Assembly: GCA_029255685.2 (NCBI GenBank)
Contig: CM055312.2
Location: 67,746,292-67,810,291 of the forward strand
Length of the DNA stretch: 64,000 nt
Source of the DNA: Silene conica
Taxonomy: Eukaryota; Streptophyta; Magnoliopsida; Caryophyllales; Caryophyllaceae
Direction: 5' to 3'
Below are positions 11,885 to 26,811 of the stretch, piece by piece; position 1 is the stretch's first letter, and every line of letters begins with the position of its first letter. The notes below the pieces were generated by a model. That model made no database searches and was not told where the DNA came from. It worked only from the letters and a program-made list of their open reading frames with translations. The translations under genes were made by a program, and so were the position numbers.

Positions 11885-14701
11885 ATGTTGGGACTGCAGC
11901 GCGCGTCGATCTTAAAACAGCTGCCATTTTTTCGTTACTTATCGTAATCAAGCGATTCTTGCGGCGTTGGAAAGCTAAGAGGATGAGCTTTCTCCTCCAA
12001 CTGGAATCATACCATTATAAGCTCTAGAACTCGAGATATAGCCATTTGAAACAGGCTGCAATATCGTAGATCGATTCTTTGCTATATGCACCTTTGCTTA
12101 TGCTATCTTCAGGCCTTGAAATGTGCGTTAGGCTTGTTATTTCGTGTCCTTAGCCATAGAAATCACTTGAGGACGGATTTGGTTTGAAATCGCCTTTTTT
12201 CCGCATAATTCTGCAAAATAGCATAAAAATACGAAAGTAGACAAAAGTTGGGAAATAAGGGCTAAAACATAGTAAATGAGCGACCAAATGCGTGTAAAAA
12301 TAGATGTAAAACATCATAAAATAGACACGCATCAATCATTTATCATGAAACTATTAATATATGTGACTTGCAAAATAAGAGGTTTATATAATGTGCATCA
12401 ATTAAATATTCAGGCAGGATTTCATCAACACGTAGCTACAGTATTTGTCATACTGCTAACAATCACCATAATTATCAACATCAAGCTTTACCCCGGTCTA
12501 TCATTTTGAAAACATTTTGAAACGTTTGAAACATTGGAATGGTAGTTTGTGACAATTATAAACACCATCAAAGGACTATACAAGCTACAGCTCGGAATTA
12601 AGACGACACGGAGACATTCTGATTCTTCTTTTCTAACATTGTTCTTGTAAATTGTAGCTCATGAATTATGAAAACTTAACGATACAAGTAAACGAACTCA
12701 CAAGACTAGTACTTCCATAAATCACGTGTCAATCAATTAATAATTCAATACATCGTGATTAGATTTTAAACATAACAATATACACTTCACTTTATGGAAG
12801 AACAATATGCATGAAAAAGTTATAAAGATTATGATCGCAGGTAATTAGACAAAGATACACTATTAATATACGAAAGAACATCAACAAGATTCACATTGTT
12901 CAAATAGTCACAACTAATTATAACAATTAGATTGCTATATCATGTAATAAGTTTACCAGTTAATTTCATTCTACCACTTGGTAAGACTCTTCTCAGATAA
13001 ACATGGTTTTAACATCACATAATTCATATTTGATTTAACTTTTACATGAAACTTACATAACTTACAAAAATCATAATTAAATAACCAGTTAGCTATCTTG
13101 CGAGCTATTATAGTTTTTAGAAAAATATAATGAATTAGCTAACCATAGGAAAAGGAATCGAATGCATATTTCAAGGAAATTATTTATAGAAAATTTTTTT
13201 TTTTTACAACTCACTTAGTCTGAACAGGGACCTTACAACAGATCAACAGAAATTGGGCAGCTTGCAAAAAAAAAATCACTATTAAATAACGACTCGTTAA
13301 GATTTCACGTGGCTTATCATTTTGGAAACGGGGATGAATATTTTAAACGGTGGAGTTGGAATTATACATAAACAGTAAACACGTTTTGAATGATTTCCTT
13401 TACAAAAACATGGGTCAAAACGAAACTGTGCAGTAACAATCTGACCACTGTCAATTAAAATATTTATTTCTCTCAAACTACAACTCTTATGGACATGAAA
13501 CTAAAAGCATTTTAAAGCTAACTCAGAAGGTTATTATACGTAAAATTGTCATACCCATATTTAGAACACATGTAAAATGGCAGCTCGTACAAACCAGGTA
13601 ACATTCTGAAAATTTATCAAAAATTTGTGTTCCTTAAAATCACTTCATACTATCACATTTAAATATAATCATTATTTCCCAAAACATGTTGACATGTCAT
13701 TTGAAACGTTGGGATCACATTGTACCAAATTAACATCATTATTTCAAACCGAAATTGGTCATGTAAACTTAAAGTACGATCTATGCAACACATAACTATA
13801 TAGCATTCATGGCTTGGGGTAGCACATTCCGCATATCACTAGACATGGATTACTATAACATTTGAATCTGATCATTCATATCTGAATACCAACATACTAT
13901 GATCACATTACTCTAACCATTGTTCAACAATTACACCTCTAAACTCTTAAAATTTCAATTCCATCATCCAGATTGATCCACATTTCATATCACACATACC
14001 TTTCCAACACACATCATTAATCATAACTCAAATATTACTTACCTCATTCTTCTCCTGCAAGAACGTTAGTATAAGATAACTAGGTCACTATATAATCTAC
14101 CCCACTCTTCAATTACTCTCTTCGGGTTCCCGAGACAGAACCGAAAGGTCCCATGGTTTGGTGTGAGGGGGCCCCTAACTCATACCGTTCCTTTTGGGGC
14201 TCCTATCAGTTTCATCTCGGGGTTCATTTTATTTGACTCTTCCTACGTTCATTATTATTCGTTTGGTTTAGGGCTGAGGATCGTTTGCTCTGATACCACT
14301 TGTCACACCCTCATTTAATTAAGAAGCCTTTAGCAAGACATTCTTAGTAAATAGAGCTGTTACCATCTCGGAATGTCCGAGGTAGTGAATAACAAAGTAA
14401 ATCAAACCAAAGTGCTTAATATAAAAACTGATTAGATTTAAACTTTGATATTACAAAACTACGCAACAGAATAAAAGTACAACTGATGAATATACTATAA
14501 GTGATATAATTCTAAGTCGGTCCAAAATCTGCATCTTTCATTCCCGTCCCAGCTCCTAGCTCATCTGTCTCTTTCCTGTAGAATCTACTCCCCATTCCGG
14601 ATCATCGTAGGTGTCACACGAATACACAGGGTCAACCACGAGGTTGTGTAGAAAAAACATCAACAAGACATAAATAATAATAGATCAGAACACCACTCCG
14701 T

Positions 14702-14906
14702 CTCCATATCACAAGACCCAATATCACCCCACACCATATCACAAGACCCAATATCACACCACACCATATCACAAGACCCATTAACTCCACACCAAATCAC
14801 AAGACCCATTATCTCCGCTCCATATCACAAGACCCATTATCTCCACCATATCACAAAACTCATTATCTCCGCACCATATCACAAGGCCCATTATCTCCGC
14901 TCCATA
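14702..14906 (-). repeat. Tandem repeat of about 28 bp inside the inverted LTR, about 7 copies
   Basis: CCATATCACAAGACCC recurs seven times with short variable spacers. In LTR 1 the matching single-copy motif is GGGTCTTGTGATACGG, immediately left of its 27-bp array, so here a neighbouring motif was amplified instead. Confidence 0.85.
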
Positions 14907-15199
14907 AGGAATGTACAACAATTAATATCATTATAACATTAACGTTCAATATGAAGTACAAAACTCATAACAGCTAATAATCACATCTCATGTCATAAAC
15001 GAGTTCGCAGTATCCCCCTACCTCGAATTGCAGAAAGACAACCGAACAGCTGCTAGAATTATCCCACCTCGAACTTGGCTCCTATAAATAGTACTTTATT
15101 TATATCAATTTCTAGCCATACCACCAAGCACGACTAAATTTATTCGGTCATGTTCATGATTGATACACTTATCCCAAACTGTAAATATATATATATATA

Positions 15200-17491
<2,292 letters not shown>

Positions 17492-19141
17492 CATACTCGT
17501 ATACGTGCCAACCACTATTAACTAATCATAAACTCATTAATCATAACTTTACCAAATAATCAATTATTACTAACTTAGTAACAAATTCAAACATTATTAC
17601 CAACCTTAAAATTAATCATAATAGCAACAATAGAAATAATTAATAATAATAATAACAATATACATCAATAAAATAACGATATCAATAACACTATTATCAT
17701 TCAATTATAAAGATCATAATACTAATAATAATACACTAATAATATTTTATCGCATAATAATAATAATAATATTAATAAGAACAAAACAACAACATATGCA
17801 ACCACTAAGTAATATTAATAGAAGTAGTAATGATCATAATAATAATATTATAACGATAATAAGACAAAATTAATAAAATCAGAGAAGAATACAAACAACG
17901 TAACAGTAGCATTTCACGCATAGCCTTCGATAGCCCTTTATACACGACCCTAACGGCCTCCCTTAACCACCCCATCTGACGCCCCTACAACGCCTACACC
18001 ACCACCAACTCACAGTGGTTGGCATCCCTGTACCCTGACCCAACCTTCAACGCCAACCCTGACCTTGATTAGCCTCAACCTGCCCTCGAATCTTGTCCCA
18101 AAACCCCCTGGTCACGACTACAACCCCCTGTTCCCGTTTCCCGTGTTTCAACCCCCACCTAAAACCACGCTATTAACACCTGCTAACACCACCATTACCA
18201 CCACCACTCACAACCCCTCGACACACCACACTACCCACAACCCCCTGGTGACAGACACTAGGTTCCGACGCCGGTAAACTCCCTGAAACAGACACCTCAA
18301 GACTCCCTGACACAACCAGCGTTTTTCTGCACTTCTTCCTGCCACCTTTTCGCCACTGTTCCTCTCACCTTCCCGACCACCACACGCCACCCCAGAACCA
18401 CCAGCATACACTACCAACAATCTAGTATCAATACTCATGCCCTTCAATAAGAATCGAACCCCATAACATGACGAAAAACCGTACAGAAAAGACAATCAGA
18501 CTTATGCAAAAACATAGTATTCGTACATCAGCTATGAACGACTTTCATGGCGATTTTAGAGACGGTTATGGTGGTCATATGGTGGTTTAGAGAAGATGAA
18601 TATTTTATACGTATTACATAGATTAATAATATGCAAAGAACATGTCTTACAAACCTACGTACACAATGAACAACATGATTCAAAACAAGTGAAAACCAGA
18701 GAAAGAGTGAAGGCACGGTGAACATACCCTTTTCCAGCGTGATCAAAGGACCCTAAACCACCGTGTTAACCTCCCTTATTAACCTCCGCTGTGGCGGCTG
18801 CAGTGTGGGTGTGATGTTCATGTGTCGATTAGGTTAGAAAGAGGTCTTAGGCATAGTTATGTGTGGCGGCAGAGAATGAGGGGTGAGGTGTTGAGTGATT
18901 TTGTTTTGTGTCAAGTTTTGGGCTGCTTCAAACCCTAGCACGCAAAACGAGACCCACTTTGCAACTTAACACAATTTTTCTTTTACTAACTTGTGAACTC
19001 GACCCCTCAACAACGCATGTAAAATATAACACTTATTCGATAAATTAATTATCGAATACCAACGCCCAAAATAATTAGCAACACGTCAATATAATATATT
19101 AAATATCAAAATAAAAATATAATAAAATACGGAGTATTACA

Positions 19142-19702
19142 TTTATATACTCCTCGCGCTTTAATACACATAAAGCACATTCATATGATCCATACTAGAT
19201 TTTATATGAAACGTATTCATATAATACGCAGATCAAACAAATTGATTGCATTGTAAACTCATAATATCACAAAGACATTTAAACAAATACTATATATATG
19301 AAATCAGTACAGAAAACAAATTTATAAAACGAAATTATAAGAGTGGGAACACATCCCAATTCCAATGCATCAATTTAGTCATATAAAAAAAAACTGTCAT
19401 TTTATTAGTCTTTCACCCTTGCACCACTCAATTCTCGACCCCTCTTATACAAATAAGATAAGAAAACGAAATTCAATTTCTACAAATTGTTTTTCTCTAC
19501 ACAAGAGAAATTATTACTACCACCATCGTGTGGATCCACCAAAACAAATTTGTATTGCAATCTCTCTGCCTTATGAGTTGACCCATCTCCAACAAGTGAC
19601 AAACACTTGTCTACGAAAACACATTGTAATTCCAACAAAATGGATGTGGATAAAACGCATAATTGTAGGGACAGAGGCAAAACACATTTGCTCTGATACC
19701 AC
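19142..19702 (-). mobile_element. Probable leader/internal remnant of a minus-strand copia-like element
   Basis: This stretch lies downstream (minus strand) of the primer site at 19690-19702 and is cut off by the inverted Tekay LTR at 19141. It has overlapping short frames but no recognised gag motif. Its identity is inferred from position only. Confidence 0.35.
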
Positions 19703-20057
19703 TGTAGGAAAATAAGGACATACCTTTATGCGGAAGCGATTGGATCGTTGTGTTCGCTAACTGCCCACTACCGTATATCGTACCTCCGACGACTACTAGA
19801 GTCCCGGAATATTTCCACACCCCAAATCCCAAGTCTCGTAACGATGGTAGACTTAGCCTCTAGAGATTGTATCTTTGTGTATGTATTATGTGTTGTCTCC
19901 GTCTACATTAATACAATTTTTCTCTATTTGTATATATGTAGATATCACATATGGGAGTTACAAGAAGCAAATAAAATCACATTAACTTAGCTGATTTAAT
20001 GTAATTTATTAGCATGTTAATTAGAGCAATTAAGTGGAGTTGAATGTGACTGTTACA
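19703..20057 (-). mobile_element. LTR-like sequence with adjacent tRNA-Met-type primer site
   Basis: On the minus strand the sequence ends TTATTTTCCTACA and is followed directly by GTGGTATCAGAGC (19690-19702), the arrangement at a 5' LTR / primer-site junction. A minus-strand start TGTAACAGTC at 20057 gives a 355-bp LTR with TG...CA ends, a size typical of copia elements. There is no second LTR, and the outer end is a guess. Confidence 0.5.
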
Positions 20058-20111
20058 TACATGGCCGTTATGAAATTCAATAGTCTCATACTTTTTCGGT
20101 TTCATTGAATC

Positions 20112-20556
20112 TAGGGGCGAATTCAAGGGGATCCGGGGCAGGTATCCTCATGAAATTTCAGAAATAAATTTTTATGAGTATTTATAATACTTCGTAGTTA
20201 GTAAGTTATTATGGACTAGCGGGTGAGAGTGTAATTTGATGCAAGAGCTACGAGGTTCGAATCTTAGTAACAAAGAATTATATTATTTATGACCTCTAAG
20301 TAACTTATCAAGTTCTAAATTATTGAGTCACTTTCATTTATTGTCAATTACAAGACTGAAATGTCTTATAATTTAATTAATTTATTTTAGATTTTTTTTG
20401 AAATAATATGATTATGACCATTATGTTTTTATTCTTTTATTTATATCATGATTAATTTAGGAAAAAACTCCAATTTATATTGTCTTAGATATACTTAAAT
20501 AACACGTCAGAATATTTTTTGTATCCCCTAAAACTAAATTTCTGACTCCGTCATTG
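20112..20556. mobile_element. hAT-like MITE with 8-bp TSD ATTGAATC
   Basis: ATTGAATC flanks both sides (20104-20111 and 20557-20564). The ends TAGGGGCGAATTC and (inverse) CAATGACGGAGTCAG resemble degenerate hAT termini of the CAGGGGCGGAGCCAG kind. The interior includes GCAAGAGCTACGAGGTTCG, a phrase I associate with a widespread plant repeat. There is no coding capacity. Confidence 0.6.
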
Positions 20557-20564
20557 ATTGAATC

Positions 20565-21251
20565 ATGTATAAATAAACTAAAATAGTTGTCACATATTTT
20601 AAAACTTGTTTACATCTCCATAAATGGTTGAAATATAACTCAGCTTGATATACAGATCGAAGCAAACAAAAAATTGATGAAACATATATCGTAACTACTC
20701 CATATTTTGAAGTACATTACTAATAAAGCACATAAGGCTTGTCCAATAAAGGACATAAAGAGTGATGATTGATCCTCATAGATTTAGTGCATCACATAAC
20801 TTCTTAATTTAACTATAAATAGTTCCTCCACTTCTCAATTAAAAAACATCAATGTGTATGTGTCTCGTATATAAATACAAATAACAAATATTTCAAAAAA
20901 CGGTCTCTCAATAACGTTGTTCGGAGACCCCTCACATAATGGGGTGGACAGTGAAGGATCCACTAAAACTTTTTTCTCATTATGTTTCTCACTAAATTAG
21001 TGAGAGACAGATTCTCACGACTCACAGACCTACTGTATATAAATAATAAGAATAGATGTGCATCTTTCAAAAATAAGGTGTAATTAAATTTATAATATAC
21101 TGTACTATTTTCAGCCTTTCATGTGTAAATTTGTAATATATTATACGAATGATATAGATTATCGGTTTTTCTAACGTGTATTCCAATGACCGACCATTAC
21201 ATATGAATTTAGTGGGAACATATTAATCTTTTATATTAAGTTTATTATATA
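20565..21251. other. AT-rich sequence without identified features
   Basis: No frame, repeat boundary or RNA gene can be supported here. It contains a short inverted GGTCTC / GAGACC pair near 20900-20935 and a GAGAGAC segment near 21000. Confidence 0.5.
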
Positions 21252-21616
21252 TCTCTATAAAAGGAGTAGAATTTAACTCATTTTGATTGGTTCATTGAAA
21301 TAAGAAAAAAAAACTACCCACTAACTTTAGTTTGATTTAATTTCCCTCTCTCCTAAATTCATAATTTTCATTCCTAACCACGTAATCGATTGCAGTATTA
21401 CATTTCGTCATTGTCATATTAAAATACGATACGATCAAATTATTTTTCATCGACAATATAAATAACAGTTTCAACGTTTTAATAAAATACGATATTAAAC
21501 GGTCCAAATATAGAAATCAAATCCGAAAAGAACAAAATTACAAACACGAAAAATAATTGTTGTCCAAAAATTAAATTACATTATATTCTCCAATTTTCCA
21601 ATCAAATCAAATCAAA
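21252..21616 (+). mobile_element. Helitron 5' end (copy A)
   Basis: It starts TCTCTATAAAAGGAGTAGAA after an A, followed by a TTTTGATTGGTTC segment shared with the other three Helitron starts. A 5' TC with insertion between A and T is the Helitron rule. No partner 3' end is assigned with certainty. Confidence 0.5.
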
Positions 21617-22015
21617 TCTCTATAATATAAAAGGAATAGAATTTTAAGGATTCTGATTGGCTCTTGAATTTCATGAAATTTTTTTTTATTGTTAATATGG
21701 GTCCCCCGATGATCCCTAAACTAATTAATTACTCTCTCTCTTCTCTTTTTATTCTTTTATTAATTCAATGATTATTTACTTCTTAATTCAATAAATTGTA
21801 AAATCATTAAAATTAATTAACTTTTAAAAATCATTAAAATTAATTAACTTTTATTTTTAAAAAACAAACAAGTAAATAGCCAAGAGAATGCATTGAGATA
21901 ATGTTACTATTGTTCGTCGTATAGCGAATATTATTCACTGTATAATTATCATTTTTTTAATCACAAAGATAAACAATAAAAATAAAAAACGGATAGCAAA
22001 ATTTTTTAAAGGTAA
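21617..22015 (+). mobile_element. Helitron 5' segment (copy B1 of a 399-bp tandem duplication)
   Basis: It begins TCTCTATAATATAAAAGGAA after A. The whole 399 bp is repeated immediately at 22016 with very few differences (for example CCCCCGATG against CCCCCCATG, and TTTTTAAAGG against TTTTTAGAGG). No coding sequence. Confidence 0.65.
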
Positions 22016-22414
22016 TCTCTATAATATAAAAGGAATAGAATTTTAAGGATTCTGATTGGCTCTTGAATTTCATGAATATTTTTTTTATTGTTAATATGGG
22101 TCCCCCCATGATCCCTAAACTAATTAATTACTCTCTCTCTTCTCTTTTTATTCTTTTATTAATTCAATGATTATTTACTTCTTAATTCAATAAATTGTAA
22201 AATCATTAAAATTAATTAACTTTTAAAAATCATTAAAATTAATTAACTTTTATTTTTAAAAAACAAACAAGTAAATAGCCAAGAGAATGCATTGAGATAA
22301 TGTTACTATTGTTCGTCGTATAGCGAATATTATTCACTGTATAATTATCATTTTTTTAATCACAAAGATAAACAATAAAAATAAAAAACGGATAGCAAAA
22401 TTTTTTAGAGGTAA
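22016..22414 (+). mobile_element. Helitron 5' segment (copy B2 of the tandem duplication)
   Basis: This is the second 399-bp unit, after which the sequence runs on into unique AT-rich DNA (22415-22615). The likely partner 3' end is the hairpin-CTAG at 48259-48289, since an inner Helitron ends at 47581. The pairing is inference. Confidence 0.6.
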
Positions 22415-22615
22415 TATATTTTGAACACATACTTTATATCAAACTAAACGCGCCCAAAAAATGAAAAAAATACATATATAATATAAAAATAATGAAGAAA
22501 AAGGATAAAAATTGTAACAATAAATATTCAAAATAACAATTTGTATTATATATTTGACGGAGAAAAACTAATTTTTCATTTGATTATTTCTCTTGCGTTA
22601 AGCATTAATTAACAA

Positions 22616-22840
22616 TCCTTTCAATATAAAAGGGATAGAATTTAAAGTATTCTTATTGGTTGATTAAAAGTAGGAAGTTTTTTTTATAATTAGAGTAGGG
22701 TCCAACATATTATTTATACTTAATTAATTAGCTTTTCTCAAGTTTTCGTCGATTTAATCTCTTTCCGCGTTTCTCAAGCTTTCATCGATTTAATTTCTTC
22801 CTTACTTTTGTTAATTAAAGAAGTTACAATCTATAATCAC
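22616..22840 (+). mobile_element. Helitron 5' part, split by the Athila insertion
   Basis: It starts A|TCCTTTCAATATAAAAGGG and carries the same TTCTTATTGGTTG-type segment as copies A and B. It is interrupted at 22840 by the Athila element. The sequence resumes at 46712 and probably ends at CTAG 47578-47581. Confidence 0.65.
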
Positions 22841-24357
22841 TGATAGTAGAGTTTTATGTCGGTCTTAGATTGTGATTTTATCACAATCTAGTCTTTTACT
22901 ACGGGTCGTTAATAGCGTTTTGTCAAGTATTTGATTTTCGGTTGAGTTGTGGTTTTGTGTCATGTTTTACCGAACTTTCTTGTTAATCTTTATGTTCGAG
23001 ATCAAGGGAATTCATTCTTCGGTCCAAGGGTGGTGCACGAGTTTCAACATCATCCGACTTCTTGCTTGGGAAACTTTGAAGAGTTGAAGTGTTATGATCA
23101 AAGAAGAGAAGAATTCCCGCCAGAAACGAAGCCTGCGAAAGAAACAGCAGCCTGCGGAGTCAGGCGCAGCCTGCGTAATCAGGCGCAGCCTGCGGTTCTT
23201 TACGCAGGGCTGCGGTTTGTGACGCAACATGCGGTTTCGGCTGTTTTGTTACGTTTATTTCAGCTTTTGGGGAGATCTTCCTAGGGTTTCGTGAACCCAT
23301 ATAAAGACCCAAGTTCAGAATGTTTTATGAGGATCATCTCTTATCATTTAGAACTTCAAACATTTTACTCTTTAAGTTAGTCAAGAACTTGTAATGAAAC
23401 TTGAATCCTTCTTCATTTTGGGTTGTAATCTTTCAATGAGAAGCTAATCTTCTCATTCTTGGTGTGATTCCGATCAAAGTCTCCGACTTTGACTTTGTAA
23501 GACTCGAATAACCCTTTCTTTTTATCTAATGTTGTTTCTTAAGTTTATCTTTTACATTCTAAGTAATTATTTGTGTGGATTGATCACCCTTGCATCTTAG
23601 TTGCTTAGTTTTCGCATATGTTAAGTAATCGGTTTAGTTTACTTAATGTTATTTGAAGCAAGCTTGTTTGTATGTTGAGTTGGCTTAGATGAAACATACT
23701 TGTGAGTAGGAAATTACATGACTTTCCTTGCTTTCATGGTTTAATGATTAGTAAGATTAGTTTCTACATCACATCTTTTGGTTTAATCTTCATTGCCTAG
23801 TTTTAATCTTGTGTTATGGTTTAATAACTCGGGTTAGAATTAAAGGAATTACATATACGGTTTAGTTGTGTGGTTCAATTTCTTAAGATGTTGGTTAGGG
23901 ATAGATAGATTAGGGGTTGTTAGAGTCGAGAAAATCTTTGTCGGGTGACTTTGTGACGGTTACACCAAGTTTTTCTCTCTTATTGATTATTGCACACTAC
24001 TTGTTTGTGATATTGCCTAGCTCAATCTTCTCTCATTTATTGCTCATTTATTACTCATTTTAAATGTCTCAATCATTACTTCCTCATTTATGGCACCTTA
24101 TTCTTGTTCACTTGTGTAAATAATGTTTGTTTGTTGATAAGTTGTTTGTCATTAGTCTTTAATCATCACTAAGTTTTCATTTAATCTTTGACTAGTTGTG
24201 TTTAAGCAAGTTTTTAGTTATTTCCCTTCTCTTGGGTTCGACCCTTAACTTTCACTTTACTACTTTTATTTTGAGTCTAGTAGAGTCTAGTTTAGGTTTT
24301 ATAATTTGTTTGGCGAGATAATTAGTGTAATAACGACCGCTAGTTTTATTCGTATCA
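22841..24357 (+). mobile_element. Athila 5' LTR
   Basis: 1517 bp from TGATAGTAGAG to TTCGTATCA, bordered left by TSD ATCAC and right by the primer site. It contains a CGCAGCCTGCG repeat cluster (23140-23235) and a GGGTTCGACCC segment near 24235. Its last 812 bp recur as the truncated 3' LTR at 45895-46706. Confidence 0.9.
23140..23235. repeat. CGCAGCCTGCG repeat cluster in the Athila LTR
   Basis: Five to six copies or variants of GCAGCCTGCG / GCAGGGCTGCGG occur at intervals of roughly 18-20 bp in an otherwise AT-rich LTR. The same motif forms clusters at 28035-28110, 29915-30045 and 33395-33545. Confidence 0.85.
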
Positions 24358-24362
24358 AATTT

Positions 24363-24380
24363 TGGCGCCGTTGCCGAGGA
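24363..24380 (+). promoter_or_regulatory. Primer-binding site (tRNA-Asp type)
   Basis: TGGCGCCGTTGCCGAGGA begins five bases after the LTR end. It is complementary to the 3' end of plant tRNA-Asp except at one position (A for G in the fourth G run). This primer is typical of Athila-lineage elements. Confidence 0.85.
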
Positions 24381-24538
24381 AGGGCAACATAGCTAAAGCT
24401 TGTTTGTGTTTTGTTGTTGTGTTGAACTTTTAGTTGTGTTTTCTTTATTTGTTGTTAGTCATTATTAGTCAATGTGGTTTATCTTTGTAAGTAAGTGGTA
24501 GTTCTAATTAGTTTTGTTTAGTGTGTAGTGTTTTGCTT

Positions 24539-26299
24539 ATGCCTAGGTCACAAGAAGGGGATACCAACGTTGAATTTGAGGAAAGTGCGACATATTCTTG
24601 GCTCTTCTCGAACCCCTTCTACCACCGTAACCGTCAAGAGTAAGAAGCAAGCCCACCTAGTAGCTATACATCCATTGAGAACTCACCCTCACCCATAGAG
24701 ATTGACCCAATTGAAGTTGAATACCCAAGAATGGCGGATGACACGAGAACCATTAGGGAGCTTCGTGCTCGGAATTATGAGGAACAACCATCATGCATCA
24801 CCTATCCACCAATGGGGGCCAACGGAAACTTTGAGTTGAAGGGTTATTTCATCCACAACCTTCCCAAGTTCTATGGCTTAGCGGGAAACGATCCAAACCG
24901 ACATCTAGCGGAATTTCACATGATGTGCCAAGGCACCATTCCCACCGGAGTATCCGAGGATCAATTTAAGTTGCGGGCTTTTCCTTTTTCTCTTCACGAT
25001 GGCGCGAAGGATTGGCTCTATTATCTACCTCCGGGCATCATAAACACATGGACGGATATGAAGGCGGCCTTCTTAGAGAAATACTATCCGGACTCCCGCC
25101 ACAATCATGCCAAGAAGGCGATAACATCTATTGAGCAAGGGAGTGGGGAGACCATGTATGAGTACCGGGAGAGATTTAAGAAGCTTATAGCTCAATGCCA
25201 ATACCATGGTTTGAGTGGAGATGATTTGCTTGTTCATTTTTATGATGGCCTAAACGAGCAAGACCAACGGATGGTCAATTCCACCACCGGTGGAGGATTG
25301 GAAAATTATTCGGTGGTGGAGGCTAATGAGCTCATTGAGAGGCTCGCCGCTAGTACAAGAATGCACGGAAGGTCCCGTCAAGCTACAAAAAATACTTCCG
25401 CCATGGGAGCTTCGTCTTCATCAAATTCAAAACTTGAGAAAAGTGTGGAAGAACTCAAGCTTCTTGTAGCCAACATGTTGGTAGGCTCACAAGGAGATTG
25501 TGGAAACCAAGGTGTCCAAGTTGAATGTTCATTTTGCCAAGATCCTCACCCGGTAGAAGTTTGTCCTATCATGCAAGTGGAGGATGTCGGGGTTGAAAAT
25601 GTTAGTGCTATGGGACAAGGACACTACAACTCAAGGAACCCTTCCGGTGGTGGGTACTACAAATATGACCCAAGTGGGGCCACTTACAACATAGGCTCAC
25701 GAGATCACCCAAACTTTAGTTGGGGAGGAGATAAATCAAAGAATTTTGTGAATGGACAATTCAACCACTTGAGGGATCAAGGACAAAATCAACAAGGACA
25801 AAATCAACAAGGAACAAAGTTTTAAAGAAACACAAATTTTCAAAGACCATCCAATGGTGGAAATCAAGGTAATACTTCACAAAAGCCTAATGAAGAAGAC
25901 ATGTCAATGAAAGAGATGCTCAAGGCTCTTTTGAAAGGACAAACGGAGTCCGACAAGAGGTCGGCAAATGAGAAAACCATGAATGATGCAAGGTTTACAA
26001 ATCTTGAGAACCAAATGGGGCAAATTTTCGAAGAGATGACAAAGAACAAACAAAGGAGTTCATCTTCCATTCCTTCCACCAATCTCCCTCCTCCTCGGCA
26101 AAATGCTAGTGCCATGACCATGAGGAAGGAAAGAACTCTAGACACCCCTCCCAAGAAGACAAGAGCTAAGTCCAAGGAATGGGTAATTGAAGAAATCGAA
26201 GTGGAGGAGGAGGAATTAGAGGTCACTCCAAGAGTTGAAGCATCCTCAAAAGGAAAGGAGAAGGAGGTGGACAACAACACTCCACCACCAAGGAAGTAA
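24539..26299 (+). pseudogene. gag: Athila gag, broken by two in-frame stops
   Basis: One reading frame runs from ATG 24539 (MPRSQEGD...) to TAA 26297, interrupted by TAA at 24641-24643 and TAA at 25823-25825. The middle piece (24731-25825, 364 codons) shows the retrotransposon gag domain: the motifs LPKFYGLAGNDPNRHLAEF near residues 43-61, WLYYLPP and YRERFKKLIAQCQYHG. A CSFCQDPHPVEVCP segment follows, like a degraded zinc knuckle. The C-terminal piece (25901-26299) has a coiled-coil-like LENQMGQIFEE and a charged tail. Gag would form the virus-like particle that packages element RNA. Coding then continues in another frame just before 26299. Confidence 0.85.
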
Positions 26300-26462
26300 G
26301 CAAAGAGCCCCGGAAGAAAGCAAATGACACTTTGGAGGTTCTCTCAAAGGACCTTGAACCGGAGGTACCATTCCCAAGTGCCCTCACAAATCCTAAAAGA
26401 ATTGATAAAGACTCCGATCTTTATGAGACTTTTAGGAAATGTGAGGTCAACAACTTTGTACC
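26296..26462 (+). pseudogene. Athila gag C-terminal fragment in a shifted frame, cut by solo LTR
   Basis: After the gag stop, frame +1 stays open from about 26296 and reads VPFPSALTNPKRIDKDSDLY and FRKCEVN, the usual gag-protease linker of Athila elements. The solo LTR at 26463 ends it. Frame counting across the insertion does not rejoin the protease frame, so a further small deletion or shift exists here. Confidence 0.65.
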
Positions 26463-26811
26463 TGTAAAACCCCTCACGAAAGCGGAAATAATAAACATAC
26501 AAAGTACTAAAAATGCAGCGGAATTAAAACTTTTTATCAATATCTCAATAACTGATCTCATACTATCATGCAATCACTAATGCACGGCTCTCAACCAACT
26601 TCGGAAACTATTTGGAAGGAGAGCCGGTTTCCCTACCGGTTGCCCGGTCGGGGGGTCTTTCAATCCAAACCATTTACGAAACTGACTTAGAGTCATCCAA
26701 TGCCTTGGATGAACAATAACCAAGTCAAAACATCATACTCATCAATAACAACCTCTATATCTGACACTGTACCAACCCAAGGCAAGCAGATATAAAACAG
26801 TAAGTATAAAG

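Larger units (their letters stand above)
10658..12334 (-). mobile_element. Solo LTR of an Athila/Tat-type gypsy element, TSD ATCAT
   Basis: A 1677-bp block starts TGATGCCCG and ends CGCATCA, flanked by ATCAT on both sides (10653-10657 and 12335-12339). On the minus strand it begins TGATGCGTGTC and carries a GTGGTTCGACCCTGACTTTC-like segment near its end, as Athila/Tat LTRs do. The same kind of segment is seen in the Athila LTR at 22841. No coding sequence remains. Orientation is inferred from that comparison. It carries several GGTCGACC-type palindromes. Confidence 0.8.
10188..14300 (-). mobile_element. Inverted Tekay-like internal region (host of the forward array)
   Basis: Read on the minus strand, this is a diverged copy of the internal region: 10188-10657 matches the area of 7620-8060, and 12340-14300 matches the area of 5272-7620. 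Its primer-site complement (GCTCTGATACCA, 14287-14298) abuts an LTR end at 14301. It stops abruptly at 10187/10188 against the end of LTR 2, which suggests the forward array inserted into it. The missing remainder should lie left of the window. Confidence 0.7.

Noticed and set aside
20216-20280. SINE (box-B-like GGTTCGAATC)
   Set aside because: It lies inside a repeat with an 8-bp TSD and hAT-like ends, which explains it better.
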